Shown here piece by piece: positions 8,377-17,302 of a stretch of 64,000 bases of DNA. The notes under the pieces were generated by a model. It searched no databases. It was not told where the DNA came from and saw only the letters and a list, made by a program, of their open reading frames with translations. The DNA comes from Lysobacteraceae bacterium. GTDB taxonomy: Bacteria > Pseudomonadota > Gammaproteobacteria > Xanthomonadales > Xanthomonadaceae. Location: NCBI GenBank assembly GCA_016789405.1, contig JAEUPQ010000026.1, positions 1-64,000 of the forward strand, given 5' to 3'. A program made the translations under genes and the position numbers. The stretch's first letter is position 1. Every line of letters starts with the position of its first letter.

Positions 8377-11300
8377 TCAGAACGTCACGCTCCAGTTGTC
8401 GATCCTGCCGGTGGCGCCGAAGCCGAAATCGTTCACGCGCAGACGCCAGGTGCCGTTGAGCGCTTCGCTCGACAGGTTGACCGTGTACGTGGCGTTGACG
8501 TTCGCAGCGGTGTCGAACATGTTGGACTGCTTGAGCGTGTAGACCGATCCGTCCGGTGCCACCAGCGAGACGGTCAGCTGGCCGCGGTTGGGATGGATGA
8601 TGTTCACGCTGACTTTCGAATTCGCCGGTGCGTTGCCGGTTCTCCCGTTCACCGCGATGCTGCTGCTGCTGACCGTGGTGTTGTCGGGGATGGCGACGTC
8701 CGTTTCGTTCGCGTAGGTCTGCACGCCACCCGGCGCGGAGGTCACGGTGACGCTGCGGGTCGCGGTGTTGGTGGCGCCCTTGTCGTCGGTGACGGTGAGT
8801 CTTACCGAGTACGTGCCGGCAGTGGCGTAGGTGTGGCTCGGATTCGCAGCCGTCGAACTGGTGCCGTCGCCGAAGTCCCACGCGCGCGAGGCGATGCTGC
8901 CGTCGCTGTCGGTGGAGGTGTCGCTGAAGCTGGCGGTGAGGTTCGACGTGGACGCGGCGAAGCTCGCCACCGGTGCGACGTTGGCAGCGCTGCTGACCGT
9001 GACCTGGCGCGTCGCGGTGTTGGTGGCGCCCTTGTCGTCGGCGACCGTGAGCTTGACGGTGTAGCTGCCGGTGGTCGCGTAGGTGTGGCTCGGATTCGCC
9101 TGCGTCGAACTCACGCCGTCGCCGAAGTCCCACGTGCGCGACGCGATGCTGCCGTCGCTGTCGGTGGAGGTGTCGGTGAAGTTCGCGGTCAGCGCGGACG
9201 TGCTTGCGGTGAAGCTGGCGCTGGGCGGTGTGTTGGTGCTCGTGCCGCTGTCGTCGAGCAGAGTCACCCAGGTCACTTCCTGGCCGACGCCCGGCGATGA
9301 ATGACTGAACTTGTTCTCGACCCACAGATAGACCTGCTGCTTGCCGGTCGTGTCGATCGAAAGTACGCCGTCCGCGTTCGACTGTGCGTCGAAGTTGAGC
9401 TCGTAGCGCCGCCCGGTCGAATGGATCAATCGATCGACTGTCGCCAGCAGGCGTGCCTTGTCCGCGCCCTGCAGCATGCGGACAGTGATGCGGCTGCGGC
9501 CGCTGACGGGCACGCGGTACATTGAAAAGCCGAAGCCTGCGACGACGGCCGGTTGCGCCACGTTGGGCACGAGCGCGGGCAGGTCGTTTTCCTTCGTGTT
9601 GTCGTCGATGAAGCCGCGTCCACCGTCGCGGCCGGCCTGCGAATCGTTCAGTGCATAGCCGTGCTTCGCGGTGAAGATGTAGCTCAGCGAGGACGGGCTG
9701 GATGCGCCGCTGTAGGTGGTGAACAGATCCTGCAGCGCCCAGGGCGAACTGCTGGACGAGACGTTGTGGTTGAAGGCGTTGGTGCTCTGCGTGGTGTTGG
9801 GCTTGAGGATGACCGCGGCATGCGTGCCGGAGCCGTTGTTCCCGCACTGGAATCCGTTCTTCTCCCAGCCGCCGCGATAGCTCAGGCCGTTGCACTTCTT
9901 GTATTCGTTGAGCAGGTAGTCGCCGAAGCCGTCGATGGCCAGCGGCGCGATGTTGCCCTCGATGTGCGCGATCTGGCTGGCGCTGGTGGTGTTGTACTGG
10001 CGGTTCGCATCGAACTTGTACCAGGTGCTCTTCCACCAGCCTTCCTCGCGCGGATGGATCGCCGGGCGATCGAGGAAGGCCTCGGCCCAGACATGGAACG
10101 AGTTCGGCCAGCCCGCGCCGTTCTGGGTGTACTGGGTGCGCGACGGGATGCCGATCGCGCGCAGCATCGCGCTGAGGTTGGTGCCGTAATTGAAGCACTG
10201 GCCGGCGGCGAAGACGTAGGACGAGGGCAGGCGATTGGTCCAGCCCATGCCGCGCGCGGCCTTCTCCGCAGCGACCACGTCCAGCTCCGTGCGGGTCAGC
10301 GTGCCGTTCGGCGCCTTGATCGTGCCGGAGAGCATCTTGTCGAACGAGTTGATGGTGCCGTTGTCGTTGCCGTAGTAGCCGTTGCCGGTGGTCCAGTGGA
10401 TGCGCTGGCCGGTGACCTGGTAGGCATGGATCGCCGCGTCGAGCGTGCTGCGCGTGTCCGCGCCGTGGATGCTCATCGCGATCTCGACCATGCGCTGGCC
10501 GAACACGCCGCCGTTCGCGCCGCTCTCGGCAGTCGTATCGCCGCGATAGCCGTACACCGTGGTGCCGGACGGCCCTTCGTACGCCCAGTTGAGGTAGTCG
10601 CGGTTGTCGTCGATGGTCTTCCAGTCCTGATCGACGTAGGCGAAGGACTGCAGTTCCTGCGTGCTGAGGCTGCCGGTTGCGTACTCTTCGAACACCACAT
10701 AGGCGGTGACGTAGTTGCCGCGCGTGGCACCGACCTGGATCTGGTAGTCGCCGACCGGCGCGTCGGCGGGGATGTCGATCGCGAACGCGCCGCGCTGGCT
10801 GTCGTAGCGCGTGGTCCAGGACGCGGTCGATCGCGCCTGGCCCGGCTCGGCCGGGGCGTGCACGGTGACGCGCTCCTGTCCGGAGGTGCCGGACTCGTCC
10901 TTCACGTACAGGGTCCTGCCGCGCCGCACGACGCCGGCGTTCTTGACGTTGTCGGCACCGGCGACGCCGTCGGTGATGCCGTCCCACGCCCCCGACTTGC
11001 CGTCGCTCCAGCACTTGTAGCGCTTGGTGCGGTAGCTGTCGTCGTACAGCAGCACGACCCTGGTGCCGTCGTCGGGCGTGGCGGCGCGGCTCAGCGGCGT
11101 GCCTCGCACCGTGGCCGGTGCGTCACTGCGAAGGCGGGTCTTCTCGTCGGCCTGCAGCAGCTTCAGCGTGCGGAAATCGATGGTGGTGGCGCGATCGAAG
11201 CGTGCGGCGTACACGATGCCGGGCAGCAGCGGTTGGTCGTCGAGCACCGGTCGGTTGTTGCCGTCGTCGTACACGCGCGAGATCGTGCCCATCAAGCCGC

Positions 11301-11565
11301 GCAGACCCATGCTGCGCAGCATGGCCGGGGTGACGCGCGGGTTGCCGTCGGCGATGACGAAATAGCCCACGGCGCCCGGCGCGAAGCGGATCGGGCGATT
11401 GCCGCGCTGGTTGCGTTTCATCGCCAGGGCCTGGTCGAGGCTCCTGGCGGCCTGCAGGTCCTGCGTGCCCGCCGGGGGCGCGCCGGCCGCGCCCGTCGCG
11501 CCGGCCGCGAACACGCAGCCGGCGGTGAGCATCATGGTCAAGAGCCGTTGTTGCATCGGATTCAC
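8377..11565 (-). CDS. Secreted transglutaminase-like protein with two PKD repeats and a P domain
   Basis: A 1062-residue exported protein. After a signal peptide (residues 1-29) and a region with no recognised domain, a beta-sandwich-like segment (about 215-290) precedes a transglutaminase core: Cys457 in AAGQCFNYG, His491 in NSFHVWAEAF and Asp519 in YKFDANRQY. The order and context resemble animal transglutaminases (GQC...FHVW...D) more than short bacterial ones. Two near-identical PKD repeats (about 781-858 and 865-942; WDFGDG, NPSHTYA) and a C-terminal proprotein-convertase P domain (950-1062) follow. The GTG at 11565 has GGAG seven bases upstream; an in-frame ATG lies nine bases later. 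It probably cross-links or cleaves protein outside the cell. It is divergent from a CadC-like regulator. Confidence 0.85.
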   Translation of the reverse strand: MNPMQQRLLTMMLTAGCVFAAGATGAAGAPPAGTQDLQAARSLDQALAMKRNQRGNRPIRFAPGAVGYFVIADGNPRVTPAMLRSMGLRGLMGTISRVYDDGNNRPVLDDQPLLPGIVYAARFDRATTIDFRTLKLLQADEKTRLRSDAPATVRGTPLSRAATPDDGTRVVLLYDDSYRTKRYKCWSDGKSGAWDGITDGVAGADNVKNAGVVRRGRTLYVKDESGTSGQERVTVHAPAEPGQARSTASWTTRYDSQRGAFAIDIPADAPVGDYQIQVGATRGNYVTAYVVFEEYATGSLSTQELQSFAYVDQDWKTIDDNRDYLNWAYEGPSGTTVYGYRGDTTAESGANGGVFGQRMVEIAMSIHGADTRSTLDAAIHAYQVTGQRIHWTTGNGYYGNDNGTINSFDKMLSGTIKAPNGTLTRTELDVVAAEKAARGMGWTNRLPSSYVFAAGQCFNYGTNLSAMLRAIGIPSRTQYTQNGAGWPNSFHVWAEAFLDRPAIHPREEGWWKSTWYKFDANRQYNTTSASQIAHIEGNIAPLAIDGFGDYLLNEYKKCNGLSYRGGWEKNGFQCGNNGSGTHAAVILKPNTTQSTNAFNHNVSSSSSPWALQDLFTTYSGASSPSSLSYIFTAKHGYALNDSQAGRDGGRGFIDDNTKENDLPALVPNVAQPAVVAGFGFSMYRVPVSGRSRITVRMLQGADKARLLATVDRLIHSTGRRYELNFDAQSNADGVLSIDTTGKQQVYLWVENKFSHSSPGVGQEVTWVTLLDDSGTSTNTPPSASFTASTSALTANFTDTSTDSDGSIASRTWDFGDGVSSTQANPSHTYATTGSYTVKLTVADDKGATNTATRQVTVSSAANVAPVASFAASTSNLTASFSDTSTDSDGSIASRAWDFGDGTSSTAANPSHTYATAGTYSVRLTVTDDKGATNTATRSVTVTSAPGGVQTYANETDVAIPDNTTVSSSSIAVNGRTGNAPANSKVSVNIIHPNRGQLTVSLVAPDGSVYTLKQSNMFDTAANVNATYTVNLSSEALNGTWRLRVNDFGFGATGRIDNWSVTF
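8740..9225 (-). repeat. Tandem PKD-encoding repeat
   Basis: Two consecutive segments of about 235 bases encode PKD domains that share STDSDGSIASR, WDFGDG, NPSHTYAT and DDKGATNTATR. Identity persists at the DNA level (compare 8760-8800 with 9010-9050), indicating recent or homogenised internal duplication. Confidence 0.75.
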
Positions 11566-12207
11566 TGCTTCTCTCCTCTCAATGGATGGTGGTGCCGATG
11601 CGCCAGCGCCAGTGGGCGTTTCGGGCGAGCGGCCGGTGGAACATCGATGGATCGATGGATGGTTGGAGCGGCGGATGGCTGGAGCGGCGGCGGTCGATGC
11701 GGGGGCGTACGGCGGATGCCGCAACGTCGGGGCCGGACTGCCAGCGGCCCGCGTGGATTCGCGTGCCCCGGGAACGCGGGACCGCGCGTGGTCGCCGAAA
11801 AAAGCCCCCGGCATCCGTGGCCACGGGCGCCGGGGGAACACACGCCCGCGTCCTGTCGGGAGTCGTTGGCCGCTGCGTGAACCAACACGCGGCGAGCCGG
11901 GCAAGTCATCGGATGCGGCCTTCTGCGAGCCGCGGAGACGGATCACGGCGAAGGGGCAGGGTCTGCGCAGCGGCACGACGCTGCTTCGTCGGTGCGCTCT
12001 CGATGCGCTCTTTTTTTCTCTCGCGCATCTCTCGCGTGGCGCGCATATCACCGATCGGCATGTCGTGGATGCGTCATTCGCCGAGCCATGTGACGCACGC
12101 AGCGCTTTGGTCGAAAGGGGCTTGCTACACTCCGCGCCCCCACGACATCGGCGAAGGCTCGCTGCGCGCGCCTGCGCGCGGAATCGACGAACGACAGTGG
12201 AGGGGCG
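11566..12207. other. Divergent intergenic region (transglutaminase / CadC-like regulator)
   Basis: This 642-base region has no supported gene. Next to the transglutaminase start it contains short direct repeats: ATCGATGG twice (11643-11658) and TGGAGCGGCGG twice with a 16-base period (11664-11674, 11680-11690). A TACACT hexamer at 12126-12131, without a good -35, is a possible -10 for the regulator gene. The size and divergent layout suit regulation of both genes by the encoded wHTH protein; that is inference. Confidence 0.5.
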
Positions 12208-15069
12208 ATGAACGACACCGCGCAGTCTTCGGCGGTCCACGAGGCGCAGCGGATCCGCATCGGCGACCTTGAAGTCGACCTGCGATTCCGCCGCATCAAG
12301 CGTGGCGACGGCGGTGGCGACGACGAGGTCGAACTGCCTCACCGCGTCTTCGAGCTCTTGGTGCTGTTCGTCGCCGAACCCCATGTCCTGCACACACGCC
12401 AGCGCCTGCTGGAACGGGTGTGGTCCGGCCTGGTGGTCGAAGACGCCAACCTGTCGCAGAGCGTCTGGATGCTGCGCAAGGCGTTGGGCCCGGCCAGCAA
12501 GGACTGGATCCGTACCGTGTCGAAGAAGGGATACGTCTTCGAACCTTGCGAGCCGATCCAGTGCCTGCCTTCACCCGCATCGCAGTCCCCCATCGCGGTC
12601 GTGGCCGGCGCCGCAGGAGTGGAGGAGGCGGGCGACGCCGCATGGCGACATGTCGCTCCCGATCGTTCGTCGGCGCCTGCCGTCGCTGCGCGTTCCTTGC
12701 CCCGGACCTGGGCCATCGCGGCAGGACTGGCGCTGGTCTGCCTGCTGGGTACGTTCGCGGGTGTCGTGTCGTGGCGCGTGCCCTCGACGGCCGCCACGCA
12801 CTACGTGCTGATCGACGCGACGCGAAGCGATCCCGATGCGCGCGCGCGGCTGCCGGCGCGCATGCTCGACGCGTGGCTGGGCTGGAAGCTGGCCGCGTGC
12901 CCGGAGACGCGTGCGGTGACGCCGTCCGAATGGGCGATGCCATCGAGGCAGCCCATCGCGATGGTCCTGCTCGGGAGCGGCGATGTCGCCGGTCGCAACG
13001 ATCGGATCTTCGTGCAGGCGCGCATCGAGGTCGGCGACGTCCGCCATCGCATCCATCGCGAGGGCGCGCGCGATGAACTCGCGAGACTTGTCGACGAGGT
13101 GTCCGTCGAGGCGCTGAAGGCGCTGCTGCCCTCGCGATCGCGTGATCCCTGGCCGACGCTGCGCATCGAGACCGCGCTGGTTCCGCGCTATCTGGCCTTC
13201 CGCGACGCGCGCCTCGCGCACCGCTGGATCGACGCCGGTGTCATGGGCGAGCAGCTGCTTCGAGCCACCCCCGGCTTCGAACTCGCTCGGCTGGAGCTCG
13301 CGCAGGCGCACGCGGCGCGTGGACAGTTGCCGCAGGCGAATGCACTGCTCGATGCCGCGATCTCGCGCATGCGTCCCTTGCCCGACGATGTGCGCACGCA
13401 GTTGCGTGCCTATCGACTCGGTCTCTCTCCCGATCACGCGGGCGCAGCACAGGCTTATGCCGCATTGGCGCGCGCGCATCCGCACCGGCCGCAGTTCGCG
13501 ATCCAGCAGGCGCGTGCACTCGCGCGCACCGGTCGATTCGCAGATGGTCTTGCGGTGCTGGACCGCATCCCGAATGCCGAACGCCTGGCGCCGGATCATG
13601 CGGTATCGCGCTGGATCAGCCTCGCTGGTATGCGGGCGGCCGCGGGCGATCACGCCGGCGCCCGTGCGAGCGCGCGCGCCGCCGCACGCGCCGCGGACAC
13701 GCAGGGCTGGCCATACGAGCGCGGGCATGCGCTGATGGCGCTGGCAAACGCCGAGGTGTCGATGTCCGGCGGTCGTGATGGCGCTGCGCAATTCGATGCT
13801 GCGGCGCATGCCTTCGACGAAGCCGGGGATGCATTTTCCGCGCTGCACGCGCGTGCGATCGGCGAACTGCACGGCCCGGCCGTGGCGGGGGAGCCCAGGT
13901 ATTTGGAGCCGTGGCTGGCGCGTGCGCGGGCTGCGGGCCAGCGCCAGCTCGAACTGGATGCCTTGCGGATCGCCGCGTATCACCATCATCGCGGAGGGGA
14001 CATGGCGCGGTATCGCGAGCGCCTGCGCCAGGCGCAGGCGCTGTCGGAGGCCATGGGCGATCGCTGGGGCGCGGCGACGCTGGCCGTCGATCGGCTTGAG
14101 GACGATTTCGCGCGCGGCGAACCGGCGGCCATCGATCGCGGCCTCGCGCGCCTTGCGGGCAGTGGCCTGCAGGGCGAACCGATGCTGCGGGCAAGGCAGA
14201 TCGATGCGCTGGCCTCGCTCGATCGCGGGGAGTTCGCCCGTGCGCTCGCTGCACTCGATCGCGGCGAACGCGACGCGCGGGGAACTGCCGCCGCAACGAT
14301 GCGCGCTGCGGACCCGCTGGCCTGCACGCGTGCCGCTGCGCTGGTGCGCATGGGACGACCGGCGCCGGCACGCGCGCAGTACGCGCGCTGTCGGGATGCC
14401 GGCGAATACGGTGCACTGGCGGCGGCGACCGGGTTGGCGGAACTGGAGTGGATCAGCGGCGATCGCGAGGCTGCGCTGGCGCAGGCCCGCGCTGCACGCG
14501 CGCTGCTGCCGCGCATGCGCATCGAACCCGATCGCTGGTCGTCGAGCATCGATCTGGCGGGCGTGCTCGTCCGCATCGGTGAGTCGCGCACGGCGCAAGC
14601 GCTGCTGCAGGACGTGCTGCCGAAGGTCGAGGCAGGCGGCCTTCGGCGCGATGCTGTCAGGGCACGCATCGTGCTGGCGGAAGCCGCGCTCGCGGATGGC
14701 GATCCGGCGCGTGCCCGCGACCATGCGCGACGCGCACGCGCGGCGATGCTGCGCGATGCCTGGCAGCCGCGTTTGCAGCAGGTCGAAATCGCGCTCGCGC
14801 GCATGGCCGGGGACGATGTCGACGCCGGGCGACGCATGCTTGCGCTCCACGACCAGGCTCATCGGCGCGGCGACGCGATGCAGCAGGCGCTGGTGCATCG
14901 CTGGCTTTCCGACGATGTCGAGGATGGGGACTGCACGGCGCGCACGCGTGTGGCACTCGTCGCGCAAAGTGGTTTCCGCGGCGCCAGCCTCGATTGGCTG
15001 GCTGGCGCGAAACCGGCGGATGCACCAGTGGATGCGCCGCGTGGACGCGCGTTCTCGCGCGTCGATTGA
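12208..15069 (+). CDS. CadC-like membrane transcriptional regulator with TPR-like C-terminus
   Basis: A 953-residue protein with three parts. Residues about 15-112 form an OmpR/PhoB-type winged helix (LPHRVFELLVLF, ending with WIRTVSKKGYVFEP). Residues about 168-188 are a single membrane segment (TWAIAAGLALVCLLG...). A long alanine-rich helical, TPR-like region fills the rest. This matches one-component CadC-type regulators that sense in the periplasm and bind DNA from the membrane. GGAGGGG directly precedes the ATG. It is divergent from the transglutaminase gene, the obvious candidate target. The ligand is unknown and the C-terminal repeats are inferred from composition. Confidence 0.85.
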   Translation: MNDTAQSSAVHEAQRIRIGDLEVDLRFRRIKRGDGGGDDEVELPHRVFELLVLFVAEPHVLHTRQRLLERVWSGLVVEDANLSQSVWMLRKALGPASKDWIRTVSKKGYVFEPCEPIQCLPSPASQSPIAVVAGAAGVEEAGDAAWRHVAPDRSSAPAVAARSLPRTWAIAAGLALVCLLGTFAGVVSWRVPSTAATHYVLIDATRSDPDARARLPARMLDAWLGWKLAACPETRAVTPSEWAMPSRQPIAMVLLGSGDVAGRNDRIFVQARIEVGDVRHRIHREGARDELARLVDEVSVEALKALLPSRSRDPWPTLRIETALVPRYLAFRDARLAHRWIDAGVMGEQLLRATPGFELARLELAQAHAARGQLPQANALLDAAISRMRPLPDDVRTQLRAYRLGLSPDHAGAAQAYAALARAHPHRPQFAIQQARALARTGRFADGLAVLDRIPNAERLAPDHAVSRWISLAGMRAAAGDHAGARASARAAARAADTQGWPYERGHALMALANAEVSMSGGRDGAAQFDAAAHAFDEAGDAFSALHARAIGELHGPAVAGEPRYLEPWLARARAAGQRQLELDALRIAAYHHHRGGDMARYRERLRQAQALSEAMGDRWGAATLAVDRLEDDFARGEPAAIDRGLARLAGSGLQGEPMLRARQIDALASLDRGEFARALAALDRGERDARGTAAATMRAADPLACTRAAALVRMGRPAPARAQYARCRDAGEYGALAAATGLAELEWISGDREAALAQARAARALLPRMRIEPDRWSSSIDLAGVLVRIGESRTAQALLQDVLPKVEAGGLRRDAVRARIVLAEAALADGDPARARDHARRARAAMLRDAWQPRLQQVEIALARMAGDDVDAGRRMLALHDQAHRRGDAMQQALVHRWLSDDVEDGDCTARTRVALVAQSGFRGASLDWLAGAKPADAPVDAPRGRAFSRVD

Positions 15070-15246
15070 ATGCGGTTTTCAGGTCGAGAGGCTTGCTGCG
15101 GCGGGATTCACGCGAACGAAACGAGCCTGTCGCGAACCATGAGATGCCCGGGAAGGACAATGGACGTCGCACGGTGGTGACGCCGCGCGAGTCCCGTCGT
15201 CGCAATGGCGACGGTCGAAATGACATCCATGGGAAAAGGATCCTTC

Positions 15247-15723
15247 ATGAAGAAAACGCTCCTGGTTGCGTTCGTCGCCCTGTTGTTCTCCGGCGCAGCA
15301 TCCGCCTCAAGCTGGCAGTCGCTCGGTCGCGTCAACGCGCTGACCGCCACGCCCGACCCCCAGCTCTGCGAGCAACGCGTCATCAACCACTACTGGAGCT
15401 CCAAGCCGATCCATTACCCGGACGCCGTCAACGTCTACTGGGCGAACAACATCGAGTTCGTGTTCGATCGCAACGTGAGCGCACTGCGCAACCTCGTCAG
15501 CAATGCGCCGGCGAACTCGCGTTTCAAGACCGCCGTCGATGCGTACAACGCGCAGCCGGCCGGCGCCAAGAGCCTGTACGCGTCGGTGTCGGTGGGGCAG
15601 TACCCGGGCGTGAGCATCAAGATGTCCTACGTCGATGCGAACGGCCTCACCCAGGGATTGGGCTGGGGCGTCGTCTCGACGGAACTGCAGTACTACGAAG
15701 TGCAGCAGCGCTGTCCGAACTGA
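15247..15723 (+). CDS. Small secreted protein of unknown function
   Basis: A 158-residue protein with a clear signal peptide (MKKTLLVAFVALLFSG, cleavage expected after ASA at about residue 20). The mature part has only two cysteines, near the start (EQR preceded by Cys) and at the very end (QRCPN), which could form one disulfide. It contains the hydrophobic strand-rich stretch NVYWANNIEFVFDRNVSAL. I do not recognise a family. AAGGA six bases before the ATG fixes the start at 15247 rather than the upstream in-frame codon. A strong hairpin follows at 15747-15768. Confidence 0.7.
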   Translation: MKKTLLVAFVALLFSGAASASSWQSLGRVNALTATPDPQLCEQRVINHYWSSKPIHYPDAVNVYWANNIEFVFDRNVSALRNLVSNAPANSRFKTAVDAYNAQPAGAKSLYASVSVGQYPGVSIKMSYVDANGLTQGLGWGVVSTELQYYEVQQRCPN

Positions 15724-15746
15724 CCCCGAGGGTCTGCTGCCACCGG

Positions 15747-15768
15747 CCGGGCGCCTTTGGGCGCCCGG
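15747..15768 (+). terminator. Terminator hairpin
   Basis: CCGGGCGCC (15747-15755) and GGCGCCCGG (15760-15768) pair perfectly around TTTG and are followed by TTCGG. It lies 24 bases after the secreted-protein stop. Confidence 0.65.
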
Positions 15769-15914
15769 TTCGGAAACGTGACGCGGTTCAATGACCTGCG
15801 CTGTCTTCCCGGGACACGCCGGGACCGACAAGGCTGGCCGGGTCAGGCGCGGCCAGGGGCCTTTTCCGAGTCAAGTCATTGATTTTTCATGCTCTAGTGC
15901 TTGGCTGGCCGGGG

Positions 15915-15920
15915 TATAAT
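15915..15920 (+). promoter_or_regulatory. Probable -10 element of the aldolase gene
   Basis: A perfect TATAAT, 36 bases before the aldolase ATG, in a locally AT-richer stretch. No good -35 is present at 16-18 bases (the region reads CTCTAG), so activity may need an activator. Confidence 0.5.
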
Positions 15921-15955
15921 GGCCGACTTTCCCGCCGCCCCTTCCAGGACTCCCA

Positions 15956-16960
15956 ATGAGCATCGAACAGCTTGCCGACATCGCCCGCGCCATGGTCGCG
16001 CCGGGCAAGGGCATCATCGCCATCGACGAATCCAATGCCACCATCGCCAAGCGTTTCGAGAGCGTCGGCATTCCGAACAGCGAAGAGAACCGCCGCGCCT
16101 ACCGCGAAATGCTGCTGACCACGCCGAACCTCGGCGAGCACATCTCCGGCGCCATCCTGTTCGACGAAACCATCCGCCAGTCCACCAGGGACGGCGTGCC
16201 GTTCACCAAGGTGATGATGGACAACGGCATCATCCCGGGCATCAAGGTCGACAAGGGCACGCACGCGCTCGCCGGCTGCCCGGGCGAAGTGGTCACCGAA
16301 GGCCTCGACGGCCTGCGCGACCGCCTGAAGGAATACGCCCAGCTCGGCGCACGCTTCGCCAAGTGGCGCGCGGTGATCAACATCGGCGAAGACATTCCGT
16401 CCGGCACCTGCATCGAAGCCAACGCCCATGCGCTCGCCCGCTACGCCGCGCTGTGCCAGGAATGCGGCATCGTGCCGATGGTCGAGCCGGAAGTGATCAT
16501 GGACGGCGACCACGACATCGAGACCTGCTACGAAGTCACCGAAGTCACGCTGCGCTCGCTGTTCGACGCGCTTTACCAGCACAACGTCATGCTCGAAGGC
16601 ACCATCCTGAAGGCCTCGATGGTCATCTCCGGCAAGGACTGCGCCGAGCAGGCGTCGGTCGACGAAGTCGCAGAGAGCACCGTGATGTGTCTGAAGTCGG
16701 CGGTGCCGGCGATCCTGCCGGGCATCGTGTTCCTCTCCGGCGGCCAGAGCGACGACGCGGCGACCGCGCACCTCGACGCCATGAACAAGCTCGGCACGCA
16801 CCCGTGGCCGCTGTCGTTCTCGTATGGCCGCGCCATGCAGTCCGCCGCGCTGAAGATCTGGTCGCAGGACCTGGTCGGCAATGTCGCGAAGGCGCAGGAA
16901 ACCGTGTACGCCCGCGCCCGCGACAATGGCTTGGCTGCGCTCGGTCAGTGGAAAGGCTGA
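15956..16960 (+). CDS. fba: Class I fructose-bisphosphate aldolase
   Basis: Cleaves fructose 1,6-bisphosphate to dihydroxyacetone phosphate and glyceraldehyde 3-phosphate. The 334-residue product has class I (Schiff-base) features: GKGIIAIDESNATIAKRF near the N-terminus, LFDETIRQ, GIKVDKGTH, KWRAVINIGEDIPS, VEPEVIMDGDHD and LEGTILKASMV, where Lys219 is the Schiff-base lysine. It is of the eukaryote-type class I form, with no class II zinc motif. A TATAAT lies upstream and a strong hairpin follows at 17037-17067, so it is likely monocistronic. Confidence 0.95.
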   Translation: MSIEQLADIARAMVAPGKGIIAIDESNATIAKRFESVGIPNSEENRRAYREMLLTTPNLGEHISGAILFDETIRQSTRDGVPFTKVMMDNGIIPGIKVDKGTHALAGCPGEVVTEGLDGLRDRLKEYAQLGARFAKWRAVINIGEDIPSGTCIEANAHALARYAALCQECGIVPMVEPEVIMDGDHDIETCYEVTEVTLRSLFDALYQHNVMLEGTILKASMVISGKDCAEQASVDEVAESTVMCLKSAVPAILPGIVFLSGGQSDDAATAHLDAMNKLGTHPWPLSFSYGRAMQSAALKIWSQDLVGNVAKAQETVYARARDNGLAALGQWKG

Positions 16961-17302
16961 GGAAAGGCCGGGTTTCGCTGAACGGATGATCAGCCGAACC
17001 ACCTGATTCGGCACAGCGATTTCGCAAGTTGCGCAAGACGAACGCCGGCCCCGTGCCGGCGTTCGTCGTTTCGCGCGTCGCGATGCCGCGCGACGTCCCG
17101 CCTCGCATGGCCGCGGACCCCTCGGAAGACGTGCATTTCGCACGATGGAATGTGCTTTTCGCGCGACGTTGACGTGCTGTCCGGAACGCATCGTTGCCGA
17201 TCGAGGCAAGGCCTAGGCCATTGGTCATGGCGCGTATCCGTGGGCGTCTCGGCGCCACCACCTGCCGCTACAATCGGCCGGCATTGCACTCCGGGTTCCT
17301 CG
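16961..17302. other. Intergenic region between aldolase and efflux genes
   Basis: This 342-base region contains a strong terminator at 17037-17067 and a possible -10 hexamer, TACAAT, at 17269-17274, 29 bases before the adaptor ATG. No gene is supported; ORFs reading through from 17150 and 17194 lack recognisable features. Confidence 0.55.
17037..17067 (+). terminator. Terminator hairpin of the aldolase gene
   Basis: A 13-base perfect stem, GACGAACGCCGGC (17037-17049) with GCCGGCGTTCGTC (17055-17067), loop CCCGT, followed by GTTTCG. Confidence 0.75.

Noticed and set aside
8240-11014. 924-codon alternate frame on the same strand as the transglutaminase gene
   Set aside because: It is the +1 shadow of a protein with an intact catalytic triad, PKD and P domains; its own translation has no recognisable fold.
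12571-14967. 798-codon antisense frame opposite the CadC-like regulator
   Set aside because: The plus-strand gene has a wHTH domain, membrane helix and ribosome-binding site; the antisense product is an Arg-rich shadow.
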